Shown piece after piece: positions 31,529 through 39,340 of a stretch of 39,340 nt of DNA (positions are counted from its first letter, which is position 1; each line of letters starts with the position of its first letter). A program made the translations under genes and the position numbers. The notes beneath the pieces were generated by a model that worked only from the letters and a program-made list of their open reading frames with translations, did not search any database and was not told the DNA's origin. The DNA is from Lachnospiraceae bacterium (GTDB lineage Bacteria; Bacillota; Clostridia; Lachnospirales; Lachnospiraceae). Location: positions 1 through 39,340 of the forward strand of contig JAFZNO010000022.1 in the NCBI GenBank assembly GCA_017552985.1, read 5' to 3'.

Positions 31529-32759
31529 AAAGATTGTGTTGCTTACAACTGGTTATCCATATGGAACCGGAGAGAATTTCATTGAAGATGAGATGCATTA
31601 TGTACCATCTTCAGTGTCGATGGATATAGTCCCTTATTTGGCTGATAAGTTAAAATCTGGTAGAAGAGCAGTGCCGGAAAATGTAAAGATTAACGACAAC
31701 TGTGTAATTAGATTAAGTAGATTAAAAAAAATTGTCTACTCTTTTCTTGTTTTGATATCAAAGGACTATTGGGATGAAGTTTTTACTACTGTCAAAAATC
31801 AGGGATATACGGTTAAACGATTAAATGTTACATTAGGTTTTTTTGCTAGAGCTCAGTTCCTTAGCAAAGCGTTGGAAAGAGAGTATAGAGATGAATTATT
31901 GAGTAATAACATTATTCTTTATTCCTATTGGTTCCTTGAAGGTGCCTATGCTGCGTCGCTCTTAAAGAAAAAGTATAAGTGTAAAGTGGTTTCAAGAGCA
32001 CATCGGGTGGACATATGGGATGGAGAGAGCGCTTATGAAGTAGTTCCTGCTCAAAAATTGGTGTTGCAAAATGTTGATGAGATATTTGTTTGTAGTGAGG
32101 TAGGGAAAAATTATTTAACTAAGAAATTTCCAGAAGTAAAAGATGTTTTTAAGTGTAGTTATTTGGGTACCAGGGATCAAGGAAAAGATTTGGAATTTAA
32201 ATCAAAAAAAGAATTTGTTATCGTAAGTTGTGCTCGAATAGAACCTGTGAAAAGGGTTGACTTATTAGTCAACGCATTATGCTTGATTAAAGATGTAGAA
32301 ATTTTGTGGATTCATTTTGGAAATGGTTCAGAAAGAGCGAAGGTAGATGAGGCAATAAAAAAACTTCCGAGCAATATATGTGTTGATATGAGGGGAACTA
32401 CGCCACATGAAAAGGTAATGGAGTTTTATTGCAACAACCATGTAGATTTATTTATTAATACAAGTTCTAGTGAAGGACTTCCTGTTTCTATAATGGAAGC
32501 AAATTCTCATGGTATTCCGGCCATAGCTACAGATGTTGGTGGAACATGTGAGATAACTAACTCGGAAACAGGTATTCTCATAGATAAGGATTTTAGCAGT
32601 GAGGAATTGGCGAACTGTATTTTGAGATTTGTATTAATGGATGAAACAGAGTACTTATATAGACGTAAAGCTACTCGTATGTATTGGGAACAGCATTTTT
32701 CGGCTACAAATAATTACAAACAATTTTACGAACAGATTATCAAAGAAAATGATAACTAG
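31521..32759 (+). CDS. Glycosyltransferase, GT4 type
   Basis: A 412-residue GT-B protein. N-lobe: TTGYPYGTGENFIEDE, then SYWFLEGAYAASL. C-lobe: SCARIEPVKRVDLLVNAL, FGNGSER, and E-x7-E in SSSEGLPVSIMEANSHGIPAIATDVGG. It should transfer a sugar during repeat-unit assembly in the cytosol at the membrane. AAGGAGG 11 bp ahead of the ATG marks the start despite the 8-bp overlap with the polymerase gene. Donor and linkage are unknown. Confidence 0.9.
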   Translation: MNKKIVLLTTGYPYGTGENFIEDEMHYVPSSVSMDIVPYLADKLKSGRRAVPENVKINDNCVIRLSRLKKIVYSFLVLISKDYWDEVFTTVKNQGYTVKRLNVTLGFFARAQFLSKALEREYRDELLSNNIILYSYWFLEGAYAASLLKKKYKCKVVSRAHRVDIWDGESAYEVVPAQKLVLQNVDEIFVCSEVGKNYLTKKFPEVKDVFKCSYLGTRDQGKDLEFKSKKEFVIVSCARIEPVKRVDLLVNALCLIKDVEILWIHFGNGSERAKVDEAIKKLPSNICVDMRGTTPHEKVMEFYCNNHVDLFINTSSSEGLPVSIMEANSHGIPAIATDVGGTCEITNSETGILIDKDFSSEELANCILRFVLMDETEYLYRRKATRMYWEQHFSATNNYKQFYEQIIKENDN

Positions 32760-32780
32760 TATTATGCGGGATGATTTGTT

Positions 32781-34256
32781 ATGAATGAAAAAAAGAAAAA
32801 GAGTTTTTTATCGCATTTTATTGCTATAGGATTTGGAACAGGATTAAATTTGGTTCTTGGTCTAATTACAACTCCAATAATTACAAGAATCGTGGATCCG
32901 GAAGAAAATGGTCAATTTTCTATTTTTCAGATGTATTCTAGCATTGCAGTTATGGTTTTGTGTTTGGGGTTAGATCAAGCACTTGTTCGCTACTATTACG
33001 AGCATGATGAAAATGATTATAAGCGTGCTCTGTTATATAAATGCATATTATTACCAATAATGTTTAGTATTATCTTGGGTTTTATATTTATCCTTGGTAT
33101 TAAATTTGGAATAATTCATTTTGAATTTAATTTGTTTTTATCCTTACTACTCTGTTTTTTTACATTAATCCAATTGTTATATAGATTTAGCCTTTTGTTA
33201 GTTAGATTAGCTTATCAGAGTAAATTGTTTTCGGAATTAAGTATTTTACACAAACTTGTTTATATTATTGTGGCCATTCCGCTATTATTGTCGCATCAAA
33301 GTTTTTACTTATTTATTCTGATAATGGCATTAATGATTTCCTCAGCTGTGTGTTTATTAATTAGTGTTATTGCTCAAAGAGAGATATGGAATCCAATTGG
33401 GGTTAATGGTAGTGCATGTGATATTGCACAAAAGGAATTATATAGATATGGATTTCCGTTTATATTATCTATGGGTATCACTACGGTTTTTCAAGCTTTG
33501 GATAAAATCGCACTGAACCATTACTGCACCTATGCTGATGTAGGAGTGTATTCTTCTACAATAACCTTGGTGAATATTTTTGCAATACTTCAAACAACTT
33601 TTAATATGTTGTGGTCGCCAATGGCGATAGAGCATTATAAGAAGAACAAAGAGGACAGGTCGTTTTATCAAAAAGGGAATCAAGTTATTACGGTGGTAAT
33701 GTTTGCCGCTGGTTTTTCGCTTATTTTTTGTAAAGATGTATTTGCAATACTGTTAGGAGAAAAATACCGTGCAGCTGCATATATTTTACCTTTTTTAATA
33801 TTTCATCCAATAATGTATACTATCTCGGAAACAACAGTTACGGGCATAGCATTTATGAAAAAAAGCAAGATGCAAATATTGATTGCTGCAACTGCGTGTA
33901 TTACTAATTTTGTTGGAAATACTTTACTTGTTCCGAAATATGGGTGTCAAGGTGCGGCTATTTCGACAGGGGTGTCATATATTGTGTTTTTTTCGATGCG
34001 AACATTAATATCTAATCGGTATTTTTATGTTGATTGGAAATTAAAAAAGTTTTATTTTCTTACGGCGATTGCTGTTTGCTATTCATTTTACAATACATTT
34101 GTTCGCTTCAATTATTTATCCATTGTGGGATATGCATTGTGTATGATTTCGATGGTTATCCTTTATAAGAATACAATAGTTTGGATGGCCGTCTATGGGT
34201 ATAAAATAATCAAAGACTTTATACAAAGAAGAATAAAGCAAGAGGAAAAACAATGA
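32781..34256 (+). CDS. Wzx-like oligosaccharide flippase
   Basis: A 491-residue membrane protein with 12-14 predicted segments. The start FLSHFIAIGFGTGLNLVLGL and TTPIITRIVDPEENGQFSIF is typical of the polysaccharide transport (Wzx/RfbX, MATE/MVF-like) family. It turns completed undecaprenyl-linked repeat units to the outer face, where the polymerase at 30071 would act. The ribosome site is weak (GGGATGA). Its stop overlaps the next glycosyltransferase start by 4 bp. Confidence 0.9.
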   Translation: MNEKKKKSFLSHFIAIGFGTGLNLVLGLITTPIITRIVDPEENGQFSIFQMYSSIAVMVLCLGLDQALVRYYYEHDENDYKRALLYKCILLPIMFSIILGFIFILGIKFGIIHFEFNLFLSLLLCFFTLIQLLYRFSLLLVRLAYQSKLFSELSILHKLVYIIVAIPLLLSHQSFYLFILIMALMISSAVCLLISVIAQREIWNPIGVNGSACDIAQKELYRYGFPFILSMGITTVFQALDKIALNHYCTYADVGVYSSTITLVNIFAILQTTFNMLWSPMAIEHYKKNKEDRSFYQKGNQVITVVMFAAGFSLIFCKDVFAILLGEKYRAAAYILPFLIFHPIMYTISETTVTGIAFMKKSKMQILIAATACITNFVGNTLLVPKYGCQGAAISTGVSYIVFFSMRTLISNRYFYVDWKLKKFYFLTAIAVCYSFYNTFVRFNYLSIVGYALCMISMVILYKNTIVWMAVYGYKIIKDFIQRRIKQEEKQ

Positions 34257-35437
34257 ACATCTTACTATTAACACCGCTGTATAAAATTTCTGGACGAGAA
34301 TCACTAGAGAGAAATACGGAAGCCATTCATCATTTAGTTAAATATTGGGAAAATGTAGAATCAGTCAATTTATATGTAGTTAATACATATTTGAATCCAG
34401 GACGAAACATTAAGTTCCTCTTAAAACGAGATGAACTGAAGCATTTTAGAGATGATTATGAGTATGTAGTTGATGGAGTTAATGTCTATCTAACCGAAAT
34501 ACAACAAATCCCTTTCCAAAAAAAATTTTGGAAGTTCCAGAATCGAAAAATGATTAATGCGGTTAATAATGTTATTATAAATAAACAATTCAATCCCGAC
34601 ATAATTATAGCACATTTTCCGGTTAGATATTTAGGAGTAATTGAGAAGATAAAAAGTGATGCGCCCAGGATAGCTGTTTTGCATTTTACGGATATTAGAA
34701 TATGCAAAAAATATCCACATTATGTGTCGGCCATCAATAACATATTTACAAAAGTGTATGCCAGATCAGCTTCTATTAGAAATATGGCTGACGAAATTGG
34801 GATTGAGAGGTTGTCAGATTTTATTATCAACTCGGGTGTACCTCAAGAGCAAAATGTCATTCGTGAAAAAGAAAGAAATATAGATAGATGGCGAATACTT
34901 TATGTTGGAAAGCTTATCGAACGAAAACATCCTGAATACATTGTTAAGGCATTAAGCAAGTTAATAAAAGAATATGATTTCGAAATGCGGTTTGTTGGAT
35001 CCGGACCAATAAAGAATAACCTGGAAAGACTAGTACATGAAGGGGGACTAGAAGGAAAAACAAGTTTCTTCGGTGTATTGCCGAGGGGAAAGGTATTTGA
35101 AGAAATGGCAAATGCTGATATTTTTATTATGCCTAGCGTTCAGGAAACATTGGGTTTGGTTTATCTGGAAGCCATGTGTCAAGGATGTATTACCATAGGT
35201 ACAGAGGGTGAAGGAATCGATGGTGTTATAGTTAACGGTAAAAATGGATTTTTGGTTCGTCCGTTAAGTGAGGATAGTGTATACCAGTGTTTAAAGTATG
35301 TTTTCGATATGCCTTCGGAAGAGAGAAAGCGTATATCCGAAGAAGCTGTTAAGAGTGGCGGTTATTATAATGAAAAAGATATGAGTATTGCATATTTAAG
35401 GGAGATGGAATCTTTTGTAGAGGGGGCTAAATCATGA
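34253..35437 (+). CDS. Glycosyltransferase, GT4 type
   Basis: The 394-residue enzyme has a Rossmann-type C-lobe: ILYVGKLIERKHPEYIVKAL, FVGSGPIKNNLERL, and E-x7-E in SVQETLGLVYLEAMCQGCI. The N-lobe (LLLTPLYKISGRE) resembles other polysaccharide glycosyltransferases. It is translationally coupled on both sides, by 4-bp overlaps with the flippase and the following gene, so it belongs to the core assembly operon. The sugar donor is not determinable. Confidence 0.9.
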   Translation: MNILLLTPLYKISGRESLERNTEAIHHLVKYWENVESVNLYVVNTYLNPGRNIKFLLKRDELKHFRDDYEYVVDGVNVYLTEIQQIPFQKKFWKFQNRKMINAVNNVIINKQFNPDIIIAHFPVRYLGVIEKIKSDAPRIAVLHFTDIRICKKYPHYVSAINNIFTKVYARSASIRNMADEIGIERLSDFIINSGVPQEQNVIREKERNIDRWRILYVGKLIERKHPEYIVKALSKLIKEYDFEMRFVGSGPIKNNLERLVHEGGLEGKTSFFGVLPRGKVFEEMANADIFIMPSVQETLGLVYLEAMCQGCITIGTEGEGIDGVIVNGKNGFLVRPLSEDSVYQCLKYVFDMPSEERKRISEEAVKSGGYYNEKDMSIAYLREMESFVEGAKS

Positions 35438-36639
35438 AGATTTGTTTTGTGGTTTACAGAGAAGACAATGTAATGGTTTTTGATTCTCAAGTATTAGAAT
35501 ACTTAAGCAAACTTACCGAGAGAGCAGATGTTGATGAAGTTAAGCTTGTGCTTTTTAGACATCAAGATAATTTACGGAAAAAGGCAGAAGTAGAGGACAA
35601 GATTAAAAATTATATTTCCGACTATAAAACATTTAGTTCCATTGCTCCACCATTATCAATGCTTCAATTGAACATAGATGCAAAACGATTAAGAGCGTAT
35701 ATTCACAAAACATATGCAAAGAATGAAAAGATAGGTGTTATTTGCAGAGGTGATTTCGCTACAGTGTTGGCGGCAAAAGCGTTCTATAATTTCCCCAATA
35801 GTAGAATTTTGTTTGATAATAGAGGGTTACCAGTAGAAGAATCTGAGATGGCGCATCCTGCTAGTTTGCTTCACAAGATTAACCGAAGAGTAAAAAAGAA
35901 ATCTATTTTATTTGCTAAAGATCATTGTGATATGTATAACTTTGTTACATGTTCTTTGCGCAAATACGATATCGTAAAATATAAGTATTCAGAAACTATT
36001 CCTTATACGGTTATTCCTACATTATGTAAAGCAGAAGTGATAGATTCGGGTGAAATGAAAGAAATTTCAGAGAGGGAACGCTATGATCCTCAACAATATG
36101 TGGTTAGTTACGTGGGTTCCGCAGCTGCCTGGCAACAGACATCCGAAATAATTCAATTGGTGAAAAGCATGGATAAGAATTATCCGAATATCCGTTATTT
36201 TATTTTGACAAATGGTGATATAAACGGGTTAAGGGATCTATCAGATGACTTAAAGTCAAGAATCACGGTTAAAAGTGTTCCGCATAGAGAGATGAAATAT
36301 TACCTCAAAATGTCAAACATAGGAATCGTTATAAGAGACAAAAGCATAGTTAATAAAGTGGCAGCTCCCACCAAAATAGCGGAGTATTTGATTAGCGGAG
36401 TTAATATATTATATAAAGGCGACATAGGCATTTTATCGGATTTAAAAGAAATTTCTAAAGAAGTGAGACTTATTCACATCGATGAAGACGGCAATTGGCT
36501 TAAAATGATTGATAGTGATATAAGAAATCCGCAGAAGATGATTGATAAGCATATCATTCAGTATTTTGATTTAAATAATAGGTTGAATGATACGCTTGCA
36601 ATGATAAATAATAGTTTTTCAAATAGAAAAGTGAGGTAG
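35434..36639 (+). CDS. Divergent GT-B (GT4-like) glycosyltransferase
   Basis: A 401-residue protein with two Rossmann-like halves: ICFVVYREDNVMVFDSQVL and CRGDFATVLAAKAF in the first; VVSYVGSAAAWQQTSEI, YFILTNGD and the SNIGIVIRD...APTKIAEYLISG region in the second. The usual E-x7-E motif is not seen; the K-x-x-E in TKIAEYL occupies the expected place. It is therefore a more distant member, or a transferase with a different donor. It is coupled to the upstream gene by a 4-bp overlap and ends 6 bp before wecC. Confidence 0.75.
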   Translation: MKICFVVYREDNVMVFDSQVLEYLSKLTERADVDEVKLVLFRHQDNLRKKAEVEDKIKNYISDYKTFSSIAPPLSMLQLNIDAKRLRAYIHKTYAKNEKIGVICRGDFATVLAAKAFYNFPNSRILFDNRGLPVEESEMAHPASLLHKINRRVKKKSILFAKDHCDMYNFVTCSLRKYDIVKYKYSETIPYTVIPTLCKAEVIDSGEMKEISERERYDPQQYVVSYVGSAAAWQQTSEIIQLVKSMDKNYPNIRYFILTNGDINGLRDLSDDLKSRITVKSVPHREMKYYLKMSNIGIVIRDKSIVNKVAAPTKIAEYLISGVNILYKGDIGILSDLKEISKEVRLIHIDEDGNWLKMIDSDIRNPQKMIDKHIIQYFDLNNRLNDTLAMINNSFSNRKVR

Positions 36640-36645
36640 AAAGAA

Positions 36646-37866
36646 ATGATTAACGTAATTGGTCTAGGCTATATTGGCCTTCCTACAGCCCTAATGATGG
36701 CATCTCATGGTGTCGAAGTTATTGGTACGGATTATAACAAGGAATTAGTTGCAACTTTAATTTCAGGTCATACTACATTTAAAGAAACAGGACTGGATGA
36801 ATTGTTTCAAGAAGCGCTTGCAGCAGGCATTAAGTTTACAACAGAGTATCAAGTAACTGACATGTATGTAGTATCAGTTCCTACACCGTATGACAAATTT
36901 AGCAAAAAGGTTGACGCATGTTATGTGATAGCGGCTGTGAAAGATGTTCTTCAGGTCGCACCTAAAGGAGCCACTATAGTTATTGAGTCTACTGTATCTC
37001 CAGGAACAATTGAGAAATATGTACGCCCCGAGATTGAAAAAGCTGGGTTTGTGATAGGTAAAGATATCAATTTAGTACATGCACCTGAGAGAATTATCCC
37101 TGGAAACATGGTATATGAATTGCTTCATAATAATCGTACGATAGGAGCGGATGATAAAGCTATAGGTGAAAGGGTTAAGAATGTGTATGCATCCTTCTGT
37201 CAAGGTGAAATTGTAGTGACTGATATCAAAACTGCTGAGATGACAAAGGTTGTTGAAAATACATTTCGCGCTGTCAATATTGCGTTTGCTAATGAATTGG
37301 CGAAGATTTGTCGGCATGACAATATGGATGTGTATGAGATAATTAAGATTTGTAATATGCATCCTAGAGTAAATATATTACAGCCTGGCCCTGGCGTGGG
37401 AGGACATTGTATATCAGTTGATCCTTGGTTTTTGGTTGGAGATTACCCTAGCTTGGCTAAGGTTATTGATGAGTCAATGAAAACCAACGATGGAATGCCT
37501 GACTTTGTGCTAAATCGTATATATGAAATAATGAGGGATAACGGCATGAGCGATTTATCACGTGTAGGATTATATGGTTTGACTTACAAGGAAAATGTTG
37601 ACGATATGAGAGAGTCGCCCACATTACAGCTTCTTGAATCTCAAGCACGTCATTTGGCTAAGGGGCTGAAGGTTTATGATCCTTTTATTGATAAGGATGT
37701 GGTACCTGGTCAATATCATGATCTAAATGACTTTTTGGCTGAGGTTGATTTAGTTGTTATTATGGTAAAGCATAATGAGATTAAAGAAAACATGAACAAG
37801 CTTGTCGGTAAAGTGATTCTAGACTGTCATAATATCTGCGACCTACCAGGAGTTTATCACATTTAG
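36646..37866 (+). CDS. wecC: UDP-N-acetyl-D-mannosamine dehydrogenase
   Basis: The 406-residue enzyme oxidises UDP-ManNAc to UDP-ManNAcA with two NAD+. It has the Rossmann motif GLGYIGLP near the start, SVPTPYD, ESTVSPGTIEKYVRPEIE, HAPERIIPGNM, and the active-site C255 in GPGVGGHCISVDPWF. The C-terminal domain contains GLTYKENVDDMRESPTLQL. The family also includes UDP-Glc and UDP-GlcNAc dehydrogenases, but wecB downstream makes UDP-ManNAc the likely substrate. The ribosome site GAGGT lies within the gap after the glycosyltransferase. A run of Ts follows the stop. Confidence 0.93.
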   Translation: MINVIGLGYIGLPTALMMASHGVEVIGTDYNKELVATLISGHTTFKETGLDELFQEALAAGIKFTTEYQVTDMYVVSVPTPYDKFSKKVDACYVIAAVKDVLQVAPKGATIVIESTVSPGTIEKYVRPEIEKAGFVIGKDINLVHAPERIIPGNMVYELLHNNRTIGADDKAIGERVKNVYASFCQGEIVVTDIKTAEMTKVVENTFRAVNIAFANELAKICRHDNMDVYEIIKICNMHPRVNILQPGPGVGGHCISVDPWFLVGDYPSLAKVIDESMKTNDGMPDFVLNRIYEIMRDNGMSDLSRVGLYGLTYKENVDDMRESPTLQLLESQARHLAKGLKVYDPFIDKDVVPGQYHDLNDFLAEVDLVVIMVKHNEIKENMNKLVGKVILDCHNICDLPGVYHI

Positions 37867-38181
37867 TTTTTTTATGCATTTTTTTTGCATTCTGTAAACA
37901 TATATTTTAAGTATAAGATGGGATTATTTTAGTAATGGTGATTATTCCAGACAACAAGGGGCATGTATTCCGGAGCATGAGGCACAAGATGTAAAAAAGT
38001 GCTCCGGCATACAGAGTCACACTTGTCAGAGATTTCCGCGCAAGCGGTGCAAAGTAGCAATTTGCAAGTAACGAGGCCATAAGCATAATTCAAAGCGTTC
38101 AAAAAAAGGTTGGTTTTCCCATCGAATTTGATAGCTCTCAAGAGTAGGAATATTTACGAATGGGAAAAGGAAGGATTGAAT
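37867..38181. other. Structured intergenic segment, possible leader RNA or mobile-element remnant
   Basis: No convincing gene. T-runs around ATGCA...TGCAT follow wecC. Then a long imperfect hairpin: TGTATTCCGGAGCA (37964-37977) pairs with TGCTCCGGCATACA (38000-38013) with one mismatch and a 22-nt loop. After it come CCGC-GCAA-GCGG (38036-38047), a stem closed by a GNRA-type tetraloop, and GCAAA...TTTGC. The local base composition is higher in G+C than the flanking genes. Both strands have short open frames that I judge spurious. It may be a leader for wecB, an independent RNA or a decayed repeat element. Confidence 0.45.
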
Positions 38182-39303
38182 ATGAAAAAGGTGATGTTGG
38201 TCTTTGGTACAAGACCTGAAGCAATTAAAATATGCCCTTTAATTCTAGAATTAAGGAAACGCCCTTCTATAAAAACAATTGTTTGTGTAACGGCCCAGCA
38301 TCGCCAAATGTTGGATCAAGTTTTAGATACATTTGGAATTGTCCCCGATTATGATTTGAATGTTATGAAAGAGAGACAAACTCTTTTTGATATTACTATT
38401 AATGTACTTAACGGAATTAAGAAAGTGCTGGAGCGGGAAAAACCGAGTATAGTATTGGTTCACGGGGATACATCTACGACTTTTGTAACATCGTTGGCAT
38501 GCTTTTACCTTCAAATTCCAGTGGGACATGTGGAAGCAGGTCTGCGAACTTATAACATTTATAGCCCATTTCCTGAAGAGTTTAACAGAGAGGCTGTTTC
38601 AATAGTGGCAATGTATAATTTTGCCCCAACTCCGTTAAGCCGTGACAATTTATTGAAAGAGGGACGAAAAGAACAAAGTATCTATGTTACAGGGAATACT
38701 GTTATAGATGCAATGCAACATACAGTTAGAGCAGATTATTCTCATCCTGAATTAGAGTGGGTAGGAGATTCAAAATTGATTTTTATCACTGCTCATAGAC
38801 GAGAAAATTTAGGTGAGCCGATGCATCATATGTTTAGAGCAATTCGTCGTGTCCTTGATGAACACCCTGAATGTAAAGCAGTATATCCTATTCATATGAA
38901 TCCTGTTGTAAGGGAGGCAGCGGAAGCGGAACTTGGTGATTGCAAACAGATTCATATCATAGAACCTATAGAAGTTTTTGATTGTCATAATTTTGAAGCA
39001 AGATCTTACTTATGTTTAACGGATTCAGGTGGCATACAAGAAGAGTGTCCCTCATATGGTGTTCCGGTTTTGGTAATGAGGGATACAACTGAGAGACCAG
39101 AGGGAGTCAAAGCGGGTACGCTAAAACTTGTAGGAACAGATGAGGAAACTATTTACAGGACTTTTAAGGAGCTACTCGAAAATGAGGATGAGTATTATCG
39201 GATGAGTCGAGCGTGCAACCCATATGGAGATGGTCACGCATGCGAACGGATAGCAGATATTCTGGAAGGTAAGGAATATACTCCTTGGCAACCGAAGCTT
39301 TAG
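38182..39303 (+). CDS. wecB: UDP-N-acetylglucosamine 2-epimerase (non-hydrolysing)
   Basis: The 373-residue enzyme interconverts UDP-GlcNAc and UDP-ManNAc, the substrate of the upstream dehydrogenase. Clear family motifs are FGTRPEAIK at the start, HGDTSTT, GHVEAGLRT, FPEEFNR, TAHRREN, and SGGIQEECPSYGVPVLVMRD with TERPEG. The frame is open from 38110, but AAGGAAGG precedes ATG 38182 and the family N-terminus begins exactly there. It is separated from wecC by 315 bp with structured sequence, so it may have its own promoter. The window ends 37 bp after the stop. Confidence 0.96.
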   Translation: MKKVMLVFGTRPEAIKICPLILELRKRPSIKTIVCVTAQHRQMLDQVLDTFGIVPDYDLNVMKERQTLFDITINVLNGIKKVLEREKPSIVLVHGDTSTTFVTSLACFYLQIPVGHVEAGLRTYNIYSPFPEEFNREAVSIVAMYNFAPTPLSRDNLLKEGRKEQSIYVTGNTVIDAMQHTVRADYSHPELEWVGDSKLIFITAHRRENLGEPMHHMFRAIRRVLDEHPECKAVYPIHMNPVVREAAEAELGDCKQIHIIEPIEVFDCHNFEARSYLCLTDSGGIQEECPSYGVPVLVMRDTTERPEGVKAGTLKLVGTDEETIYRTFKELLENEDEYYRMSRACNPYGDGHACERIADILEGKEYTPWQPKL

Positions 39304-39340
39304 TGTAGAGGGCGACTAGTGTCATGAATGCAAAAAGTGA

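Noticed and set aside
37867-37895. Terminator after wecC
   Set aside because: T-runs flank only a weak ATGCA/TGCAT pairing without a GC-rich stem, so it was not listed as a terminator.
37929-38141. Minus-strand 70-codon ORF and a second overlapping frame between wecC and wecB
   Set aside because: Both coincide with the hairpin-rich segment and show no domain or ribosome site; structure explains the region better.
1-39340. tRNA, rRNA, phage or insertion-sequence genes
   Set aside because: No cloverleaf-like segments, rRNA motifs, transposases or integrases were recognised in any intergenic region; most of the sequence is accounted for by coding regions.

Overview
The window looks like a chromosomal segment of a Gram-positive clostridial bacterium, most likely a Lachnospiraceae relative. 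Supporting points are strong GGAGG-type ribosome binding sites, sigma-A-like promoters, one lipoprotein signal, LytS/LytTR and DegV families, and a typical Firmicutes exopolysaccharide gene order. This assignment is inferred from gene content only; there is no rRNA or other taxonomic marker. No tRNA, rRNA, intact insertion sequence, phage gene or CRISPR array was seen.

Layout. (1) Positions 1-2.7 kb: a four-copy 53-bp tandem repeat, an APH-fold small-molecule kinase carrying a pentapeptide-repeat insertion, a DUF3916-like protein and an unrecognised protein. (2) 2.7-11.0 kb: a tight four-gene operon with a receiver-GGDEF protein, a membrane hybrid histidine kinase with HPt domain, a second membrane hybrid kinase fused to a C-terminal DegV (fatty-acid-binding fold) domain, and a membrane-anchored alpha/beta hydrolase. 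(3) 11.0-15.8 kb: a LytS-type sensor kinase with its LytTR regulator, a permuted papain-like (NlpC/P60 superfamily) protein and a small unknown protein closed by a terminator. (4) 15.8-21.3 kb: divergent PfkB sugar kinase and GH2 glycosidase genes, an intergenic array of 36-bp inverted-repeat units, and a convergent lipoprotein metallopeptidase. (5) 21.5-39.3 kb: VOC-fold genes and an exopolysaccharide locus with two initiating sugar-phosphate transferases, a deacetylase, an epimerase, an ATP-grasp/acetyltransferase pair, four glycosyltransferases, a Wzy-like polymerase, a Wzx-like flippase, and WecC and WecB.

How the genes fit together. The 2.7-11.0 kb operon can be read as a phosphorelay ending in a diguanylate cyclase, with the DegV domain as a possible lipid-responsive element. 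The right half encodes Wzx/Wzy-type assembly of a polymer that, from WecB and WecC, probably contains N-acetylmannosaminuronic acid. The start of that locus is partly decayed: an aminotransferase fragment and a frameshifted VOC gene lie between the two initiating transferases.

Two window-wide patterns stand out. Short direct duplications are common on the left, both inside genes and just after stop codons. In addition, Asp/Asn/Tyr/His-Val codon pairs are almost always written with ACGT across the junction in the left ~21 kb, but not in the AT-rich polysaccharide locus, which suggests a different origin or selection for that locus. All assignments come from reading the sequence by eye; no database search was run.
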